Shown piece after piece: positions 32,337-34,650 of a stretch of 34,650 bases of DNA. Numbering within the stretch: position 1 is the stretch's first letter; each line of letters starts with the position of its first letter. Below the pieces are notes generated by a model, which worked only from the letters and a program-made list of their open reading frames with translations, was not told the DNA's origin and made no database searches. The position numbers and the translations under genes were made by a program. Origin of the DNA: Nostoc mirabile CHAB5784 (lineage in GTDB: Bacteria > Cyanobacteriota > Cyanobacteriia > Cyanobacteriales > Nostocaceae); NCBI RefSeq assembly GCF_020829645.1, contig NZ_JAIVFS010000090.1, forward strand, positions 1-34,650, read 5' to 3'.

Positions 32337-32768
32337 GTAGAGGTTTGAGATTCAAGAGTAACTCGATGACCCAGTTGCTCTAGTCGCTTGACCAGTCTTC
32401 TAGTCATACAGTTGGGGATGTGGCGATCGCCAAATTTGGCTGTGATTGCTTTAGTTGTCGTGCTTTAGTACTTCAGATGTTGCAAAGTGGTAAGTTAACT
32501 CTTTGACCCGGATTTCTCACCGAAGAGGCAGGGGGGAAGGGAGCAGTTCTTGCTGGGGGAGCAAGCCTATCCCTTGAGCGTGAAGCGGAGCGAAACACGG
32601 GTACGTTCGCGGAGCGTCTCCTAGAGTTGCCCCGTCATAAAGGACGCTTGAACTGGGGCGGAGTACAAGCTCCGTCTCAGTCTTTCCCCTAAGCAAAGCG
32701 CCCCCTGCTCCCTTGCCTCTTTTGACAAACTCTGAAAAAAAGGAGACAAAAACTGCTACAATGCCTAC
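32337..32768. repeat. Repeat-rich spacer with a large imperfect inverted repeat
   Basis: Between 32524 and 32720, AGAGGCAGGGGG...GGGAGCAG on the left is mirrored by CTGCTCCCTTGCCTCT on the right, enclosing a GTTCGCGGAGCGTCTC repeat. It looks like a composite of interspersed repeats. No gene is seen. Confidence 0.5.
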
Positions 32769-33020
32769 ATGGTAAGCTTTTTAGTGATTTTTAGGATGAC
32801 TCCACCAGCAACGCGATCGCTCCCAAAACACTTCAAATTTGAACGGACAAAGTCACCCCCAGTCGTAGTTAATTTCAAGGGGGGACAGGTAACATCCGAT
32901 GCTGGTTTAAGCTTAAGAGTGTTCCAAGAAATAAATGATCCAGAAATCAGGCATCTCAATCAATTTAGAGTAGGCTTTTTCTCTTTTTTGGCGACCGGAT
33001 TGATTTTTCGTTTTAGATAA
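32769..33020 (+). pseudogene. N-terminal fragment of an IS1380-like transposase
   Basis: Residues about 20-58 (KHFKFERTKSPPVVVNFKGG, then QVTSDAGLSL) match the start of IS1380-family DDE transposases. The frame then departs and ends after 83 codons, so the gene is broken. Another piece of the same type lies at 33406-33458. Confidence 0.6.
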
Positions 33021-33405
33021 ACTATCAATTGAGCCTGCAAAGAAAGTACTAATCAAAAACATACTTAAAAACGATTAACTATTAAAATTTTCTCAAAAAT
33101 AATTTACAAAAATTCATCTTTCATTGAGATTCATCATTTTTATTCCAAGAAGCTTGAAGAAGAGAAAATCGCGCTCGTCAATTTATTATTTTATAAGAGC
33201 GATCGCCTACAATGCACTCTCCAGCAATGGCGTTCCGCCTACCGTCGGCGATCACATCCTTGATTCACTTAGTCACATATTTAGTTCAAAAGTACTATAA
33301 ATATCCTGCTGAAGTTTTGGGTGGGTGCGCTTATATTTGATGTACATCAATTGCAGTAAAGGTTTGGAGTTTCGCACTCCTGACTAGTCTAAACTCCAGT
33401 TAGTC

Positions 33406-33503
33406 ATGGGATACGAAGATTTGAACGACCATGAAGAGTTACGTCATAATCCAATGTCAGTAGATCGAAAAGTTTTCCAGAACCCTTACCAGCTGTTCAT
33501 TTA
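33406..33503 (+). pseudogene. Internal fragment of an IS1380-like transposase
   Basis: The frame MGYEDLNDHEELRHNPM matches the conserved GYEDLNDHxxLRxDP stretch of IS1380 transposases. It then runs into a dispersed TCAGTAGATCGAAAAGTT repeat and stops. It is on the same strand as the N-terminal fragment about 450 bp upstream, so both probably come from one decayed copy. Confidence 0.65.
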
Positions 33504-33649
33504 AGTTTAGGAACACAATTTGTCGCAATCCTGTTAGAGTCTGCTTTTCAAGGAACGGGTGTTGTTGGTGGGTTAAGAGTGCAGTGCAAGCGATCGCGAT
33601 CATCAGCCCCAAAATGTCGGCTGAAACCCTGATTATTTCGTCAACTTAC

Positions 33650-33691
33650 AAAAGTTTTCGATCTACTGACCATCAGTAGACCGAAAAGTTC
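33650..33691. repeat. Inverted pair of the AGTAGACCGAAAAGTT repeat
   Basis: A left arm AAAGTTTTCGATCTACTGA and a right arm TCAGTAGACCGAAAAGTT form an imperfect hairpin, followed by a HIP1 octamer. Single copies of the right arm occur at 33457-33476 and 34292-34320. Confidence 0.6.
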
Positions 33692-33968
33692 TGCGATCGC
33701 TCTATGATTGATACCTGTAAATCTGATTATTGCCTAAAAAACTGTATTTTTTAATACGCTTTGTCAAAAACTTGTTTAGAGCTATTACATAAGTAAAATT
33801 AATCAATTAGCCAAAAAGGTAAGGGTTGCTTTCGCACCAGAACATAGTTCTAGTGATGTGTCCTGGAATTTTTGTAAAGTATTGGGGTGAAGAAGCAAAT
33901 TTTTGATTTAGAGGATTATTTAGTAACAATTACACGAACATACCCTAACGCTAGCGCAGTGCGAACGC

Positions 33969-34298
33969 ATGGCAATAGAAGCAACTGAGGGCGAACAAAA
34001 ACTTAGCTATATGGAGAGCCGCCGCGAACACTTATGGCATTTGCTACAAATAGGAATGGGTTCGACGGATGTACCGACTAGTGCCCTTACCCATGAAACT
34101 CCGTTCGTCGGTAGTGAAATCACTTCATCGAAAACAGAGTCACCACTTAAAACAAAGCGGACTCGGAAAAAGCCAAACGTACCTGCACCGCAAGAATTTA
34201 CGACCATAACAGCAAACGAGATCCCCATAGAGCCAGCCCCTAAAAAGAAGCAGACTCGCAAGAAAACTACATCTACTCCTGATCTTGAAATTCAGTAG
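33969..34298 (+). CDS. Small basic hypothetical protein
   Basis: A 109-residue frame of no recognised family. The first 35 residues are acidic/helical. The rest is low-complexity with two related basic patches, KTKRTRKKPNVPAP and KKKQTRKKTTSTPD, which suggest a nucleic-acid-binding or disordered tail. No good ribosome-binding site precedes the ATG, and its stop codon lies inside a dispersed TCAGTAGACCGAAAAGTT repeat. It may be the remnant of a longer gene. Confidence 0.35.
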   Translation: MAIEATEGEQKLSYMESRREHLWHLLQIGMGSTDVPTSALTHETPFVGSEITSSKTESPLKTKRTRKKPNVPAPQEFTTITANEIPIEPAPKKKQTRKKTTSTPDLEIQ

Positions 34299-34427
34299 AC
34301 CGAAAAGTTTTGCGATCGCTAAAAAATAGTAGCGTATAATACCGTTTTTGAAGAAATGTGTAAAAGCTGAATGCCTTGAATAAAAGATAAGTTTAGCTTA
34401 TTTATAAACTCCAAAAATCAACCAAAA

Positions 34428-34649
34428 TCAGCCGGACGGTAAACAAACTTCGCAGGCTACCCCATAGTTGCGGTCTACTGCTTGGCGTAAAAATTCAAGC
34501 ATTTGTTTGAGTGTAAATAAATCAGAAAAAACTTGTCTAGTACTTCTTTTTAAACGGCTGACATAATGCCATACTAGATAAATCCAAACGTTAATAATTA
34601 AAAAAGCTAAAGCTACAAATAAAAACCGAATGGTCGGATTTTTAATAGT
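34428..34649 (-). CDS. C-terminal end of a transposase (5' part beyond the right edge)
   Basis: An uninterrupted minus-strand frame from the right edge gives about 73 residues: KNPTIRFLFVALAFLIINVW, then IYLVWHYVSRLKRS, ending VACEVCLPSG. A hydrophobic stretch after KNPTIR near the C-terminus is common in a group of IS4/ISH3-like cyanobacterial transposases. The family call is from memory of that pattern and needs confirmation. Confidence 0.5.
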   Translation of the reverse strand, partial: TIKNPTIRFLFVALAFLIINVWIYLVWHYVSRLKRSTRQVFSDLFTLKQMLEFLRQAVDRNYGVACEVCLPSG

Positions 34650-34650
34650 A

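Larger units (their letters stand above)
33021..33968. other. Decayed mobile DNA, no intact gene
   Basis: Contains a 14-bp perfect palindrome TTGATGTACATCAA (33337-33350), overlapping GGAGTTT/AAACTCC and TGACTA/TAGTCA stems (33366-33406), a transposase fragment, and two of the three AGTAGAYCGAAAAGTT repeats. Several HIP1 octamers are present. Confidence 0.55.

Noticed and set aside
32352..32463. Minus-strand frame with RHIPNCMTRRLVKRLEQLG, possibly a transposase or other gene remnant
   Set aside because: Too short, no start, and the family could not be recognised with confidence.

Overview
The window looks like chromosomal or large-plasmid DNA of a filamentous cyanobacterium of the Nostoc/Scytonema type. 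Signs of this are the scattered GCGATCGC (HIP1) octamers, a SomA/OprB-type cyanobacterial porin fragment, and dense short palindromic repeats and MITE-like elements between genes. No rRNA, tRNA or convincing CRISPR array was seen.

Left half (about 0.5-16.9 kb). A SpoIIE/PP2C phosphatase gene on the minus strand stands back to back with a long plus-strand series. In order, that series encodes a VOC (glyoxalase-fold) protein, a SnoaL/NTF2-like protein, a DJ-1/PfpI protein, a 6-phospho-3-hexuloisomerase-like SIS protein, a second DJ-1/PfpI paralogue, an AGE-family epimerase, a flavin-dependent halogenase-like enzyme, a broken cytochrome P450 fused in frame to an O-methyltransferase, a STAS protein, a glycogen debranching enzyme (GlgX), a second STAS protein and an RsbW-like ATPase. 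The phosphatase, the two STAS proteins and the ATPase make a partner-switching module. The enzymes look like a small-molecule or sugar-phosphate cassette of unknown product.

Right half (about 16.9-31.6 kb). A minus-strand C-P lyase operon reads phnD-phnC-phnE1-phnE2-phnG-phnH-phnI-phnJ-(S51 peptidase)-phnK-phnL-phnM. It covers phosphonate uptake and the core C-P lyase; phnN and phnP were not found. It ends abruptly against the 3' two-thirds of a porin gene, followed by a strong terminator. Two paralogous GntR/UTRA (PhnF-like) regulators flank it. One is translationally coupled to a 2H phosphoesterase gene (DUF1045-like) that could replace PhnP.

Main link. The region upstream of the VOC gene and the region upstream of phnD share an ungapped 110-bp block, each oriented towards its own operon (92 of 110 positions identical). 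The block begins with the same 26-bp operator-like palindrome, CTATACAAG-N8-CTTGTATAG. This suggests that the uncharacterised left-hand cassette and the C-P lyase operon form one regulon under the PhnF-like repressors. A Pho-box-like triple repeat lies just upstream of the VOC copy.

The right edge (32.3-34.65 kb) is decayed mobile DNA: IS1380-like transposase fragments, a dispersed AGTAGACCGAAAAGTT repeat, a small basic hypothetical protein, and the C-terminus of another transposase running off the window.
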